Source: Rossellomorea marisflavi (lineage in GTDB: Bacteria; Bacillota; Bacilli; Bacillales; Bacillaceae_B). From it: a stretch of DNA of 64,000 nt. Under the pieces are notes generated by a model. That model was not told the origin of the DNA and made no database searches. It saw only the letters and a program-made list of their open reading frames with translations. How positions within the stretch are numbered: the first letter of the stretch is position 1; every line of letters begins with the position of its first letter. Shown here one piece after another: positions 25,994-34,510 of this stretch. A program made the translations under genes and the position numbers. Location: positions 542,163 to 606,162 of the forward strand of contig NZ_LGUE01000004.1 of the NCBI RefSeq assembly GCF_001274775.1, in the 5' to 3' direction.

Positions 25994-26725
25994 ATGATAT
26001 CCGTAAAGGGACTTGAAAAAAGGTATACCATTGGAGATACGGCTTTTACCATTCTGAACAAAATAGATATGCAAGCTGATAAAGGCGAATTCATTGCCGT
26101 TATGGGTCCTTCCGGCTCCGGAAAGAGTACCTTCTTAAATCTATTGGGTGGTCTTGACACACCTGAGGCAGGTGAAATCACCGTCAACGGAAAGAATATC
26201 CATAGTCTTAATGAAACTCAAAGAACACTATTCCGCAGGGAACATGTGGGATTCATCTTTCAGAACTATCAGCTCCTCCCGAATTTGACGGTAGAAGAGA
26301 ATGTGTCGTTTCCTATGTATTCTGGTAAAAAAGATAAACAGGAGATAAAAAAACAGGTGAGTGATTTGCTCAGATCAGTGAGCTTGGAAGGAAAGGAGAA
26401 AAACTATCCTTCCCAGTTAAGCGGGGGGCAACAGCAACGTGTGGCCATTGCCCGGGCGTTGAGTATGAACCCTAATCTGATATTAGCCGACGAACCTACG
26501 GGGAATCTCGATCGTCGGACGGGAACAGAAGTGTTGCGACTTCTCTCTTCCCTTCACCAAAAAAATCAGCTTACCATCATCATGGTGACTCATGACGTCT
26601 ATGCGGCAAGCTATGCAGATCGAATCATCTTGCTGAAAGACGGTGTAATCGAATCAGACATTCGTCAAACGGAAGGAGCAAATCAGGATGTTATGGCAAA
26701 CCTCTTGGCGAAACTTAACTCGTAA
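25994..26725 (+). CDS. ABC transporter ATP-binding protein, MacB/LolD type
   Basis: 243 residues: Walker [10 protein letters not shown] near 37, Q-loop [18 protein letters not shown], signature [15 protein letters not shown], Walker [13 protein letters not shown] and the switch histidine in IIMVTHD. The [11 protein letters not shown] stretch and short length place it in the MacB/LolD/FtsE group, which pairs with FtsX-type permeases for export or mechanotransmission. AGGAGG precedes the ATG. The permease gene begins 38 bases before this gene's stop, so the two are made together. The context suggests export of, or self-protection from, the peptide product. Confidence 0.93.
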   Translation: MISVKGLEKRYTIGDTAFTILNKIDMQADKGEFIAVMGPSGSGKSTFLNLLGGLDTPEAGEITVNGKNIHSLNETQRTLFRREHVGFIFQNYQLLPNLTVEENVSFPMYSGKKDKQEIKKQVSDLLRSVSLEGKEKNYPSQLSGGQQQRVAIARALSMNPNLILADEPTGNLDRRTGTEVLRLLSSLHQKNQLTIIMVTHDVYAASYADRIILLKDGVIESDIRQTEGANQDVMANLLAKLNS

Positions 26726-29171
26726 GAAACTACGTTCTTTCTTGACGATATTGGCCATCGTTCTCGGAATCTCTTCCATGTTTGCCGTCATCAGTACGGT
26801 TCAGACCGCGAAACAGGTCACCATGCAGAGGCTTGAACTATACAATGGAAATGCTGACTATTCGATTTTAAGCGAACGTGATGCCTTTCCGGAAGAGGTT
26901 TTAGACCTGGTATTGAAGAATGAACAGGTGTCCAGCGCAACTGGATTGATTCATAAGCAAAGTTATGTAGAAATGGATTCCCCTGAGCACTCATTGGATC
27001 AGAAACGCATGAGACTGACTGGCTTATCAACGTTGGATAATGAGTTACTCTCATTAGATGCCGTTTCCGGTGACATTCATGAAGAGGGCTTGATCCTCCC
27101 TGCCACATCGGCAGAAATCCTTGGAATGAAAGTCGGAGACGAGGTCACGTTCCGTGTTCCTGATGGAATGAAGGAGATCAAAGTGGCTGCGATTGTGAAG
27201 GATACCCCTTTGTTGGAAGGTCCGAACGACTGGGATGATGCAACCAACAGGAATTGGAGGGGAATTGTCCCATTATCCACCCTTCAGCAATGGTATGGCC
27301 TTGATCAGCAAATACAAGAAGTAAGAATGCATATAAATGATCAGTATGCAATGGATCCTGTCGTGAAGGACCTTCATACAGCTCTGCAGCCCTACGACGG
27401 GGTTTATCTTCAAAAAATCGTTCTGGACGAAAAGCAATCCAATCAATTGGAAGATCTCTACTTCATGCTTTATGTCATAGGTGGCTTGGCCATGTTCATC
27501 AGTGCCTTTATCCTGTACAATACGATATTTGTGTCGATTGTCGAAAGAAAAAGCGAGATCGCGGTCATGAAAACAATCGGGTACACTCCCTTCCAGATCA
27601 AGAAGCTCTTCCTATTCGAAGTACTGATTCTATCCGTCATTGGTTTGATTATCGGAGTGCCGATCGGCTTTGGTTTAGGCAGTGTCTTGCAAAGCGGTCT
27701 GTTCAGTTCCTTCCAATCCAATATTGACTTCTCAATGGACTATCAGTGGGCACTTGCCGCATCCATCGTTTTAGGAGTAGCCATACCGGTTGTGGCCTCT
27801 CTCATACCTGTCACCCAGGCGAGCAAGATTGATATTATCAAGACACTGAAGAAAGTCCCAGCGACGAATACCAACATGAGCAAATGGAGAAGTGTGGCAG
27901 GGGGCATCCTCATTCTCTTATCCCTCTTGCTGACCTTCGTCAACAATGTCTTATCGATTGGTTCTTTGTTGTTAGGCTCCGTTCTCTTCTTCCCCATTAT
28001 GGTCAAAGGGATCACAACGTTGGTCTTGAGATCATCATTATTAGGCTTTGAAGGAAAGATTGCCGCCAACAATGTATTACGAGCTCTGAATCGGTCGTCC
28101 AATATGTCCCTTATTCTGGCTTTGGCCATTTGTTTGGGCTTATTCGTTTCTTCGACCTTCACCTCACTTGAAAAGAACATCGATAAAAGTGTCACCCAGT
28201 CCTTCGGTGGAGATATGCAAATCACATCTGAACACTCATTAAGCGAACGAGATGCAGGCAGGATGTCAGCAACCAATGGCGTAAAGGATGTTCACCTGTA
28301 TAAAGAAAGGAATGTCACGTGGGTAACAGAACAGCAAACCCGTCAATTCTCCATCATCCGTACCGACCTGGAATGGAATGCCGAGCATCCTCTCTTCCAC
28401 TCGATTGATACTGAGTCCGATAAATGGAAGGATCGATTGAAAGAAGGAGGCATCCTCCTGGGCGACTTTGCATACCGGGAGTGGGGAGGTTCCCCAGGAG
28501 AGAACATTACGATTGTCATTGACAATCAGGAGCATGAACTTGAAGTGCTGGGTAAGGTAACTACGAATCAGTATGGGGGGTATACCGCATTTATGAGCGG
28601 AGATCCATTTGATGAGCTTTTTCCGGGAGTACTCTCCTATAAAGCCTTACTGACATTGGAAGACGGCTACAAAGAAGATTCGATCAAGAATTCTCTAGTC
28701 ACGTCCTATCCTTTTGATTTCTCTGAGGTACAGACAGTCGATGAGGAAGTCAACAAGCAAGAACGTGCTCTCCCGGGGGTAAAGTCATTATTTAACGGAC
28801 TTCTCTTCATCGCCATCGTCGTATCCGGTATTGGAATTATCAATACCCTCGTCATGAATGTGATGGAGCGGCTGAGGGAAGTGGCTATCATGAGAGCTGT
28901 CGCCTTTACTAGTTTCCAAGTATATAAAACCATCTTTTATGAAGCGCTTATTATTGGAATCAGCGGGGTGTTGATCGGGATCGCAATGGGCATCTTCACG
29001 ATTTTCCTGAATGCGGTCACCACATCAGACGAATTGATCGGGTTCACCATACCTGAATCCACGCTCTTACTCAGCATCATCATGGGGATCATCGTCAGCG
29101 CATTCGCCTCACTGATTCCTGCAAGACAAGCGGTGAAACACAACATCAATCAAGCACTGAAACAAGAGTAA
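26688..29171 (+). CDS. ABC transporter permease with two FtsX domains
   Basis: 827 residues: an N-terminal membrane segment (RSFLTILAIVLGISSMFAVI), a large extracellular domain (about 50-240), an FtsX block near 250-370 ending IPVTQASKIDIIKTLK, a central pair of hydrophobic segments near 400-440, a second start segment ALNRSSNMSLILALAICLGL, a second outside domain, and a C-terminal FtsX block ending LIPARQAVKHNINQALKQE. This duplicated arrangement is typical of macrolide/peptide exporter permeases of Gram-positive bacteria. AAGGAG lies 9 bases before the ATG, supporting the start inside the ATPase gene. Confidence 0.92.
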   Translation: MLWQTSWRNLTRKKLRSFLTILAIVLGISSMFAVISTVQTAKQVTMQRLELYNGNADYSILSERDAFPEEVLDLVLKNEQVSSATGLIHKQSYVEMDSPEHSLDQKRMRLTGLSTLDNELLSLDAVSGDIHEEGLILPATSAEILGMKVGDEVTFRVPDGMKEIKVAAIVKDTPLLEGPNDWDDATNRNWRGIVPLSTLQQWYGLDQQIQEVRMHINDQYAMDPVVKDLHTALQPYDGVYLQKIVLDEKQSNQLEDLYFMLYVIGGLAMFISAFILYNTIFVSIVERKSEIAVMKTIGYTPFQIKKLFLFEVLILSVIGLIIGVPIGFGLGSVLQSGLFSSFQSNIDFSMDYQWALAASIVLGVAIPVVASLIPVTQASKIDIIKTLKKVPATNTNMSKWRSVAGGILILLSLLLTFVNNVLSIGSLLLGSVLFFPIMVKGITTLVLRSSLLGFEGKIAANNVLRALNRSSNMSLILALAICLGLFVSSTFTSLEKNIDKSVTQSFGGDMQITSEHSLSERDAGRMSATNGVKDVHLYKERNVTWVTEQQTRQFSIIRTDLEWNAEHPLFHSIDTESDKWKDRLKEGGILLGDFAYREWGGSPGENITIVIDNQEHELEVLGKVTTNQYGGYTAFMSGDPFDELFPGVLSYKALLTLEDGYKEDSIKNSLVTSYPFDFSEVQTVDEEVNKQERALPGVKSLFNGLLFIAIVVSGIGIINTLVMNVMERLREVAIMRAVAFTSFQVYKTIFYEALIIGISGVLIGIAMGIFTIFLNAVTTSDELIGFTIPESTLLLSIIMGIIVSAFASLIPARQAVKHNINQALKQE

Positions 29172-29194
29172 TATCCTAGGAATGAGGAATCACT

Positions 29195-29692
29195 ATGTCC
29201 GTTAAACATGCCATCTTAATCCTATTATCTCAGTCCTCACGACACCGGTACGATTTAAAGGTCTCGTTTGAGTCCATGGTCTACAATCAATGGGAAATCA
29301 ATGCGGGACAGATCTATACAACGATCGATCGGCTCGTGAGGGATGGCTTTGTTGATGAAATAACTGAAGAAAACACCGATTTACGTATCTACCATCTAAC
29401 TGAAAAAGGACGCAACGAGATTGACCATTGGCTGCTTGAGCCGGTAGAAAAGCCATTGTTGAAGGATGACTTCTATTTCAAGCTATTATGCGCCAAGCAA
29501 GTTGACTTCCACAATCTCGAACGCATGGTCAAAGAGCAAAAAGAGTCAATCATCCGTAACATATTGGAGCTCCAGTTGCTTAGAAGGAAAATAGACATCA
29601 CACCAGAGAACGAAACCATCCTATACCTGATCGACGGGAAGATCCTGCATTTGGAAGCTGATATGAAATGGCTCGATATGTTACCTAATTAA
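29195..29692 (+). CDS. PadR-family transcriptional regulator
   Basis: 165 residues: a PadR winged helix (SVKHAILILLSQSSRHRYDL, then INAGQIYTTIDRLVRDGFVD and RIYHLTEKGRNEIDHWL) followed by a helical C-terminal dimerisation domain of the Vir type. PadR proteins are repressors released by small-molecule ligands and often sit with the transporter they control. It lies 23 bases after the permease gene, and the three palindromes before the exporter are its likely targets. Confidence 0.92.
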   Translation: MSVKHAILILLSQSSRHRYDLKVSFESMVYNQWEINAGQIYTTIDRLVRDGFVDEITEENTDLRIYHLTEKGRNEIDHWLLEPVEKPLLKDDFYFKLLCAKQVDFHNLERMVKEQKESIIRNILELQLLRRKIDITPENETILYLIDGKILHLEADMKWLDMLPN

Positions 29693-29706
29693 CGGGAGGT
29701 AGAACC

Positions 29707-30357
29707 ATGGATTTTATTTTGGAACATAAATGGGCATTCCTGATTGCCGCTGAAGTCTTTTTCTGGATCTCTATTCTGAGCTTCCTCGTTGTACGTTATT
29801 GGTTCAATATGAAAACATTGAGCGTTGTATTCTTCACATTGTTCATCGTAAACGACTTATGGATTGCCACGATGGGCTTCATGGATTACTTGAGAACCGG
29901 GAACTTCACCAGCTACCAAGTCGTCATCCTCGTCATCATTGTTTACGCACTCACTTACGGGAAGACCGATTTCAAGCGATTGGATGTTTTCATTCAAAAG
30001 AAAGTAGCGAAATGGAAAGGAGAGCCCATTCCGGATTTGTCAGGACCTATTGGACTACATGGAAAAGCAAAGGCCATCCAGGAGATGAAGCATTTTTCGA
30101 TTCACTTACTGATATTCGGTGTAATCCATGGTATCCTCTTCTTCCTATTCGGATTGTCCACTGAATTTGATCAGATCAACGGATTGAGCCATTTCTTCTC
30201 AGAATGGTTTAGTGGTAAGCAGGCTCTGCTCCCATTTGATAACGCGTCGGCAAATAACTTTAGCAGGATCTGGAGCCTTGTTCTAATCATTGACGGTGTT
30301 ACCTCCCTCTCCTACACTATCTTTCCAAAGAGCGAGAGAAAAACCGTTTCATCATGA
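29707..30357 (+). CDS. Integral membrane protein of unknown function
   Basis: 216 residues with about five hydrophobic segments: 9-28 (AFLIAAEVFFWISILSFLVV), 37-57, 69-84 (YQVVILVIIVYALTYG), 132-150 (FSIHLLIFGVIHGILFFLFG) and 192-205. The cytoplasmic loop near 85-125 is basic. I do not recognise a family. It is the last gene of the exporter operon, 14 bases after padR with GGGAGG before the ATG, so it may be an immunity or accessory protein. Confidence 0.8.
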   Translation: MDFILEHKWAFLIAAEVFFWISILSFLVVRYWFNMKTLSVVFFTLFIVNDLWIATMGFMDYLRTGNFTSYQVVILVIIVYALTYGKTDFKRLDVFIQKKVAKWKGEPIPDLSGPIGLHGKAKAIQEMKHFSIHLLIFGVIHGILFFLFGLSTEFDQINGLSHFFSEWFSGKQALLPFDNASANNFSRIWSLVLIIDGVTSLSYTIFPKSERKTVSS

Positions 30358-30365
30358 GTACAACG

Positions 30366-30402
30366 AAAAACCCCCATCCTCGAACCGAAGATGGGGGTTT
30401 CC
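30366..30402. terminator. Bidirectional terminator between the exporter operon and the CorC-like genes
   Basis: AAACCCCCATC pairs with GATGGGGGTTT across a 9-to-11-base loop; T-runs flank both arms when read from either strand. It lies between convergent genes ending at 30357 and 30423. Confidence 0.8.
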
Positions 30403-30422
30403 TCTATTCTAAAACAATCGTA

Positions 30423-31484
30423 TTACGTCCCCACAACCCCATCCACCTCATCACGGATCTCCCCGACGATCTCTGTCAGGATATCCTCCATGGTCACGAG
30501 GCCGACCGTTTTGCCGGTGCTGTCTGTGACGACGGCCATGTGGGTGCGGGATTGCTGCATCTTGAGGAATACTTCCTTGATCGATGCGGTCTGTTTGAAG
30601 CGCGGGATGTCGTGGATGTAGTCCTTGATATCCCCTTTTCGTCCGGCGGCGATGGCGGTCATCATTTCCTTCGTGTTGATGAAGCCGATGAACTGGCCGG
30701 CGTCGCCTTTGGTGCGGTCGTGGACCGGGTAGCGCGTGTATTCGTAGCGGTCGATAACGGTGACCATGCTGTCGAGGGACTGATGCCTCTCGAGGGTGAT
30801 CATGCGGCTCGCCGGGATCATGATGTCCTTCAGCTCACGCTCGTCAAAAGCGAAGATGTTCTTCAGGTAGTCGAGCTCCGTCCGGTTGATCGCGCCGCCT
30901 TCATAGCTCTGGGCGACGATGAGCTTGAGCTCTTCCTCGGAGTGGGCAGTGTCATGCCCCGACGGCCGGACGCCGAATGTCTTAAGGAGCAATCGTGCCG
31001 ATCCGTTCAATACGGTGATGAACGGGCTCGTGACCTTGCCGAACCAATAAAGCGGCGGTGCCAGGAGAAGTGTCATCTTCTCCGCGTACTGGATGGCGAG
31101 GGTCTTCGGTGCGAGCTCGCCGATCACGACGTGAAGCAGTGACACGACCGATAGTGCGATGGCGTACGAGAGCACGGTGATCATGGCGGCCGGGACGTTC
31201 AGTTCGACGAACACCGGCTCGAGGATCTTCTGGACCGTCGGCTCACCCAAAGCCCCGAGAACAAGGGCCGTGATGGTGATCCCGAGCTGGCAGGCGGACA
31301 GATAATAATCCAGCCCTTCCACGACTTTCTTCGCGATCTTCGCTTTCTTATTGCCTTCGGCGATGAGCTGGTCGATCCTCGACATCCTCACTTTCAGGAT
31401 GGCAAATTCCGCCCCTACAAAGAATGCAGTCAATAAGATGAATATGACGATCAAAAATAGATTAAGTGTAATCATACCGTCCAA
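30423..31484 (-). CDS. CNNM/CorC-type membrane protein, short form without the C-terminal domain
   Basis: 353 residues: a DUF21/CNNM transmembrane domain (TAFFVGAEFAILKVRMSRID, ACQLGITITALVLGALGEPT, VVIGELAPKTLAI) over about 1-200 and a CBS pair from about 215 to 345. It ends ILTEIVGEIRDEVDGVVGT, so the CorC_HlyC domain found in its upstream paralogue is absent. Family members are linked to Mg2+/Co2+ export or magnesium homeostasis. The start is TTG at 31484, immediately after the TAA of the upstream paralogue, with AAGGGGGAG upstream. The two genes are a tandem duplication. Confidence 0.88.
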   Translation of the reverse strand: MDGMITLNLFLIVIFILLTAFFVGAEFAILKVRMSRIDQLIAEGNKKAKIAKKVVEGLDYYLSACQLGITITALVLGALGEPTVQKILEPVFVELNVPAAMITVLSYAIALSVVSLLHVVIGELAPKTLAIQYAEKMTLLLAPPLYWFGKVTSPFITVLNGSARLLLKTFGVRPSGHDTAHSEEELKLIVAQSYEGGAINRTELDYLKNIFAFDERELKDIMIPASRMITLERHQSLDSMVTVIDRYEYTRYPVHDRTKGDAGQFIGFINTKEMMTAIAAGRKGDIKDYIHDIPRFKQTASIKEVFLKMQQSRTHMAVVTDSTGKTVGLVTMEDILTEIVGEIRDEVDGVVGT

Positions 31485-32858
31485 TTAGCTCCCCCTTCCT
31501 GAGGGGTTCACCTCCAGTGAATTCATGAGGGGCTGGGAATCATCTTCTTCCCTTTCCCCTTTATCCGGTTGAAACAGGATTTGTTTGATCTGATAGTTAT
31601 CGAGCTCGGTCACCGTCCAGGCGTGAGTGCCCTGGGTGATGCGCTGCCCTTCTTCCAGTCCGTCGAAGCTCTGGGACTGGATCCAACCGGCGATCGTATC
31701 GATGTCATCCCGGTCTTCAAATGTAAGTCCGAAGCGATCTTCGAGTTCATCAAGGAGCACGCGGCCGTTGATGAGGTAGTCTTCGTCCCCGCTCTTGCGA
31801 ATATCGGCGACTTCATCTGCATCGAATTCATCGCGAATCTCCCCGACAAGTTCCTCCAGGACGTCCTCCATCGTGAGTATCCCGGCGGTTCCGCCGTATT
31901 CGTCCATGACCACGGTCATGTGGACACGGTCCTTCTGCATCCGCTTGAAGATCTCCTTGATACGCGTGACTTCCACCACATGGGGCACGTCGCGGATGAA
32001 GTCTTCAAGGACGATCTCCCGCCCGGTCACGATGTGGTTGAGCAGTTTTTTCGCATTCACGATTCCAAGGATCTTATCTTTATCGCCGTTTTCCACGACG
32101 GGATAGCGAGTGTAGTTGTGCTCATCCATGAGGGCGATGATGTCAGCCGGCTCCATGTTCTGGTCGATCGTGACAAGGTCGGTCCTCGGCACCATGATGT
32201 CCTTGGCCACCCGTTCATCAAAGGAGAACACGTTCTCCATATACTTCAACTCGGTCTGATCGATCTCGCCACCCTGGAAACTTTGGGCCATGATGATCTT
32301 CAGCTCTTCCTCCGAGTACACCTGTTCGTGATTTGCTGCCGGCACCCCGAACATCTTCAGGAACAACCGGGACGTGCCGTTCAGCACCTGGATGAACGGA
32401 TACATCACCTTCCCGAACCAGTATAGCGGCGAAGCGAGAAGCATGGTCGCCTTCTCCGAGAACTCGATGGCGAGGGTCTTCGGTGCCATCTCCCCGATCA
32501 CCACGTGCAGATACGTGACGACAGCGAGGGAAATCCCATATGAAATGACGGATGCGACTCCGTCCGATACGCTGAGCCAGTTGAACACCGGCCCCATCAG
32601 TTCTTTGACGAACGGCTTCGAGAATGCCCCGAGGCCGAGTGCCGTCACCGTGATCCCAAGCTGACACGCTGAGAGATAATAATCGAGGTCCTGCACGACC
32701 TTCTTCGCAATGACCGCCTTCTTATTCCCCTCGGCGATCAGCTGGTCGATCCTCGACGAACGGATCTTCACTACCGCGAACTCCGCTCCAACGAAGAACG
32801 CCGTCAATCCAAGCAATACAAGTAACAACACGATATTCGATAGGATATATATGTCCAA
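31485..32858 (-). CDS. CNNM/CorC-type membrane protein, full-length form (hemolysin family)
   Basis: 457 residues: DUF21/CNNM membrane domain 1-200 (LTAFFVGAEFAVVKIRSSRID, ACQLGITVTALGLGAFSKPF, VVIGEMAPKTLAI), CBS pair about 215-345 (DIMVPRTDLVTID, GTAGILTMEDVLEELVGEI) and a C-terminal CorC_HlyC domain (YLINGRVLLDELEDRFGL, DIDTIAGWI). Probably Mg2+ or Co2+ extrusion at the cytoplasmic membrane. The start is TTG at 32858, with GGGGG upstream; an ATG five bases earlier is out of frame. It is transcribed from the promoter at 33090-33118 through a leader of about 225 bases. Confidence 0.9.
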   Translation of the reverse strand: MDIYILSNIVLLLVLLGLTAFFVGAEFAVVKIRSSRIDQLIAEGNKKAVIAKKVVQDLDYYLSACQLGITVTALGLGAFSKPFVKELMGPVFNWLSVSDGVASVISYGISLAVVTYLHVVIGEMAPKTLAIEFSEKATMLLASPLYWFGKVMYPFIQVLNGTSRLFLKMFGVPAANHEQVYSEEELKIIMAQSFQGGEIDQTELKYMENVFSFDERVAKDIMVPRTDLVTIDQNMEPADIIALMDEHNYTRYPVVENGDKDKILGIVNAKKLLNHIVTGREIVLEDFIRDVPHVVEVTRIKEIFKRMQKDRVHMTVVMDEYGGTAGILTMEDVLEELVGEIRDEFDADEVADIRKSGDEDYLINGRVLLDELEDRFGLTFEDRDDIDTIAGWIQSQSFDGLEEGQRITQGTHAWTVTELDNYQIKQILFQPDKGEREEDDSQPLMNSLEVNPSGRGS

Positions 32859-33083
32859 TTCATCCCCCTGATGAGGGATTCACCTCCACAAAATGATGTC
32901 TGTCAGCGCATCATCATGTCCGGTCCATGGAGTGTGAAGCAGGACGTACCGCTTTTCCCCCGGAGCCGATCATGATGAACACTTTTTCCGATTAATCCAT
33001 GAGCAACAAAGGCCCACAACGTATACTTCAGCTTCTCGACCCCAAGGGAACTCCCTCCAAACTGTCACGTGACGGTTATAGTT
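32859..33083 (-). other. Long 5' leader of the CorC-like operon, unidentified structured RNA possible
   Basis: About 225 bases separate the promoter from the TTG start. Read as RNA it includes GTCACGTGAC, a perfect 10-bp palindrome at its 5' end, and a long-range complement between TCATCATG and CATGATGA enclosing a G-rich loop. I compared it by eye with the M-box and yybP-ykoY patterns I know and found no match, so I do not call a riboswitch class. The length and the ion-transport genes behind it make cis-regulation plausible. Confidence 0.4.
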
Positions 33084-33089
33084 AGAATT

Positions 33090-33118
33090 ATTATACGATG
33101 GTTTGAATGGTGATACAA
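33090..33118 (-). promoter_or_regulatory. Sigma-A-type promoter for the CorC-like operon
   Basis: On the minus strand TTGTAT (33113-33118) and TATAAT (33090-33095) are separated by exactly 17 bases. Confidence 0.7.
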
Positions 33119-33144
33119 GGATAATCTTACGACCCTTTTTTCTC

Positions 33145-33177
33145 CATAAAAAAAGAACATCCTTTAGGAAGGAAGTT
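33145..33177 (-). terminator. Terminator at the end of the SF0329-like gene
   Basis: On the minus strand AGAACTTCC pairs, with one mismatch, to GGATGTTCT and is followed by seven T. It begins inside the last codons of the gene. Confidence 0.6.
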
Positions 33178-33706
33178 CTGTCTCACCCGGATGGGTGATC
33201 TGGATATTTTCCACTTCACAGCGCAAGGTATAGAGTCGTTGAACCAGTGGATGTTCGTCTTGGATGGAATAATTCCATCTCTCCAGGGTCCTTTTCCCCA
33301 CCCGGCGGTCCAGCATAACAAGTGCTTGAACCAATACATCATCCGACTTCAAAAGCTCGTTGATCGGGGATTGGATATAGTGACTCACCACTGAAAAAAA
33401 GTCGTATCGGGCGTAGATCCCCTCATGCAGCAACTGCTCATGGGCAAGTTCCTGGATTGCCAGGATCGTTTCCACATCACGTTCATCCTCACCCCACTCA
33501 CTTCGGATTTCTTCTTCCCGGTAGTACTCTTCTCGCATAGACGTCATCGAACACATGTTGAACACTTCCGCCTTATCCACGGTCATGACGGCACGGCCCA
33601 TCTGATCATGGGCTTTCCGGTATGAAATCACGTGGAAGTCGATCCTGGACTGCAGAGGATAACAGATCAGATTCATGAGACGCTTCTTTATTTTGCTCCA
33701 AACCAT
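33164..33706 (-). CDS. Conserved protein resembling the SF0329 family, function unknown
   Basis: 180 residues with features I associate with the SF0329 family of small cytoplasmic proteins: WSKIKKRL at the N-terminus, RIDFHVISYRKAHDQMGRAV, TVDKAEVFNMCSMTS and the late VLVQALVMLDRRVGKRTL. No catalytic motif, membrane segment or signal peptide is visible. It is monocistronic, with a terminator overlapping its end. No role can be assigned from sequence or neighbours. Confidence 0.75.
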   Translation of the reverse strand: MVWSKIKKRLMNLICYPLQSRIDFHVISYRKAHDQMGRAVMTVDKAEVFNMCSMTSMREEYYREEEIRSEWGEDERDVETILAIQELAHEQLLHEGIYARYDFFSVVSHYIQSPINELLKSDDVLVQALVMLDRRVGKRTLERWNYSIQDEHPLVQRLYTLRCEVENIQITHPGETELPS

Positions 33707-33744
33707 ACGTCATCGGAGTCTCCTTCCCTATACACAGATGATGG

Positions 33745-33779
33745 TAAAAAAACCGATCCCTAAACGAAAGCGGGACCGG
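33745..33779 (-). terminator. Terminator after the DUF2798-like gene
   Basis: On the minus strand CCGGTCCC and GGGATCGG pair across an 11-base loop and are followed by TTTTTTT, four bases after the stop at 33783. Confidence 0.7.
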
Positions 33780-33782
33780 CTA

Positions 33783-34025
33783 CTAATCGATGGTGTTCTC
33801 AAAAAAGTGGATCTTACTAATCAGGTACTGAATGAACTTCGGAAAGAAATACGCTCCGAAAAACGCGCACGCAAATGCTTCAGACCACATTCTTAACCAC
33901 GTCAGAATAAAATGACTGTCATATCCGAAGTTGATGGATACCAACATGAATGAAATAAAGATCGACATGCACAGAGCCGTTACGAATGCCGTAATGACCC
34001 TTCTATATTTGGAATGGATTCTCAT
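33783..34025 (-). CDS. Small two-helix membrane protein, DUF2798-like
   Basis: 80 residues from the ATG at 34025 (AAGGAAG 6 bases upstream; an ORF extension to 34070 lacks a site). Two hydrophobic segments, VITAFVTALCMSIFISFMLV and WSEAFACAFFGAYFFPKFI, match the DUF2798 pattern of short bacterial membrane proteins. Function is unknown. Confidence 0.7.
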   Translation of the reverse strand: MRIHSKYRRVITAFVTALCMSIFISFMLVSINFGYDSHFILTWLRMWSEAFACAFFGAYFFPKFIQYLISKIHFFENTID

Positions 34026-34127
34026 ACGCTTCTTCCTTTTTACATTGTGATAACTGTCTGATGGTATCATAGATGAGGAGAAGGGTCAAAATCACTCTTC
34101 CGAAATGAGAAAGAAGGTGCACCATCC

Positions 34128-34484
34128 ATGCTGCCCAATCCCATACGAATAAAAGGGTTCACCCGCGGAAACCGGCACGAAATGATTGACCACGCCGTCA
34201 ACACAATCTCCAGATGCACCGGCTGGGTGACCAATCACTCCATGTATGCCAACAAAGTCATCGTAATCAACTTCGAGATTGAGGCGAGAGGAGTGAGGGA
34301 ACTCATTCTATCACTCAACCAAAATGGTCTCATCTTGTTTGAAGAGAGCCGATCCATCATAGACCAGTTCCCGGAAGAAGTGCTCCTCGAGAACGGGGAG
34401 GAAGAACTGAAAGGCTCACTCAACATTACCTTTGTGAATGAAGAACCTGATCAACGCCATCATGTACCACCGATTCCGGGATAA
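34128..34484 (+). CDS. Hypothetical cytoplasmic protein
   Basis: 118 residues, no signal or membrane segment. Alternating strands and helices (KVIVINFEIEARGVRELILS, NQNGLILFEESRSI, LKGSLNITFVNEE) could be a small alpha/beta fold, but I recognise no family. AGAAGGTG lies 8 bases before the ATG, and the ORF is flanked by proper gaps on both sides, which supports it as real. Confidence 0.7.
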   Translation: MLPNPIRIKGFTRGNRHEMIDHAVNTISRCTGWVTNHSMYANKVIVINFEIEARGVRELILSLNQNGLILFEESRSIIDQFPEEVLLENGEEELKGSLNITFVNEEPDQRHHVPPIPG

Positions 34485-34510
34485 TGGGCCCATCGGCTGT
34501 TTCCCTTGAA

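Noticed and set aside
30354-31142. 262-codon plus-strand ORF opposite the CorC-like genes (with another of 285 codons at 31569-32426)
   Set aside because: GC-rich antisense frames of well-supported membrane protein genes; the products are compositionally odd (His/Asp/Val rich), no domains are visible and no ribosome site was found.
32859-33083. M-box or yybP-ykoY riboswitch in the CorC leader
   Set aside because: I tried to match the conserved stretches I know for both classes and could not; only an unidentified leader is reported.
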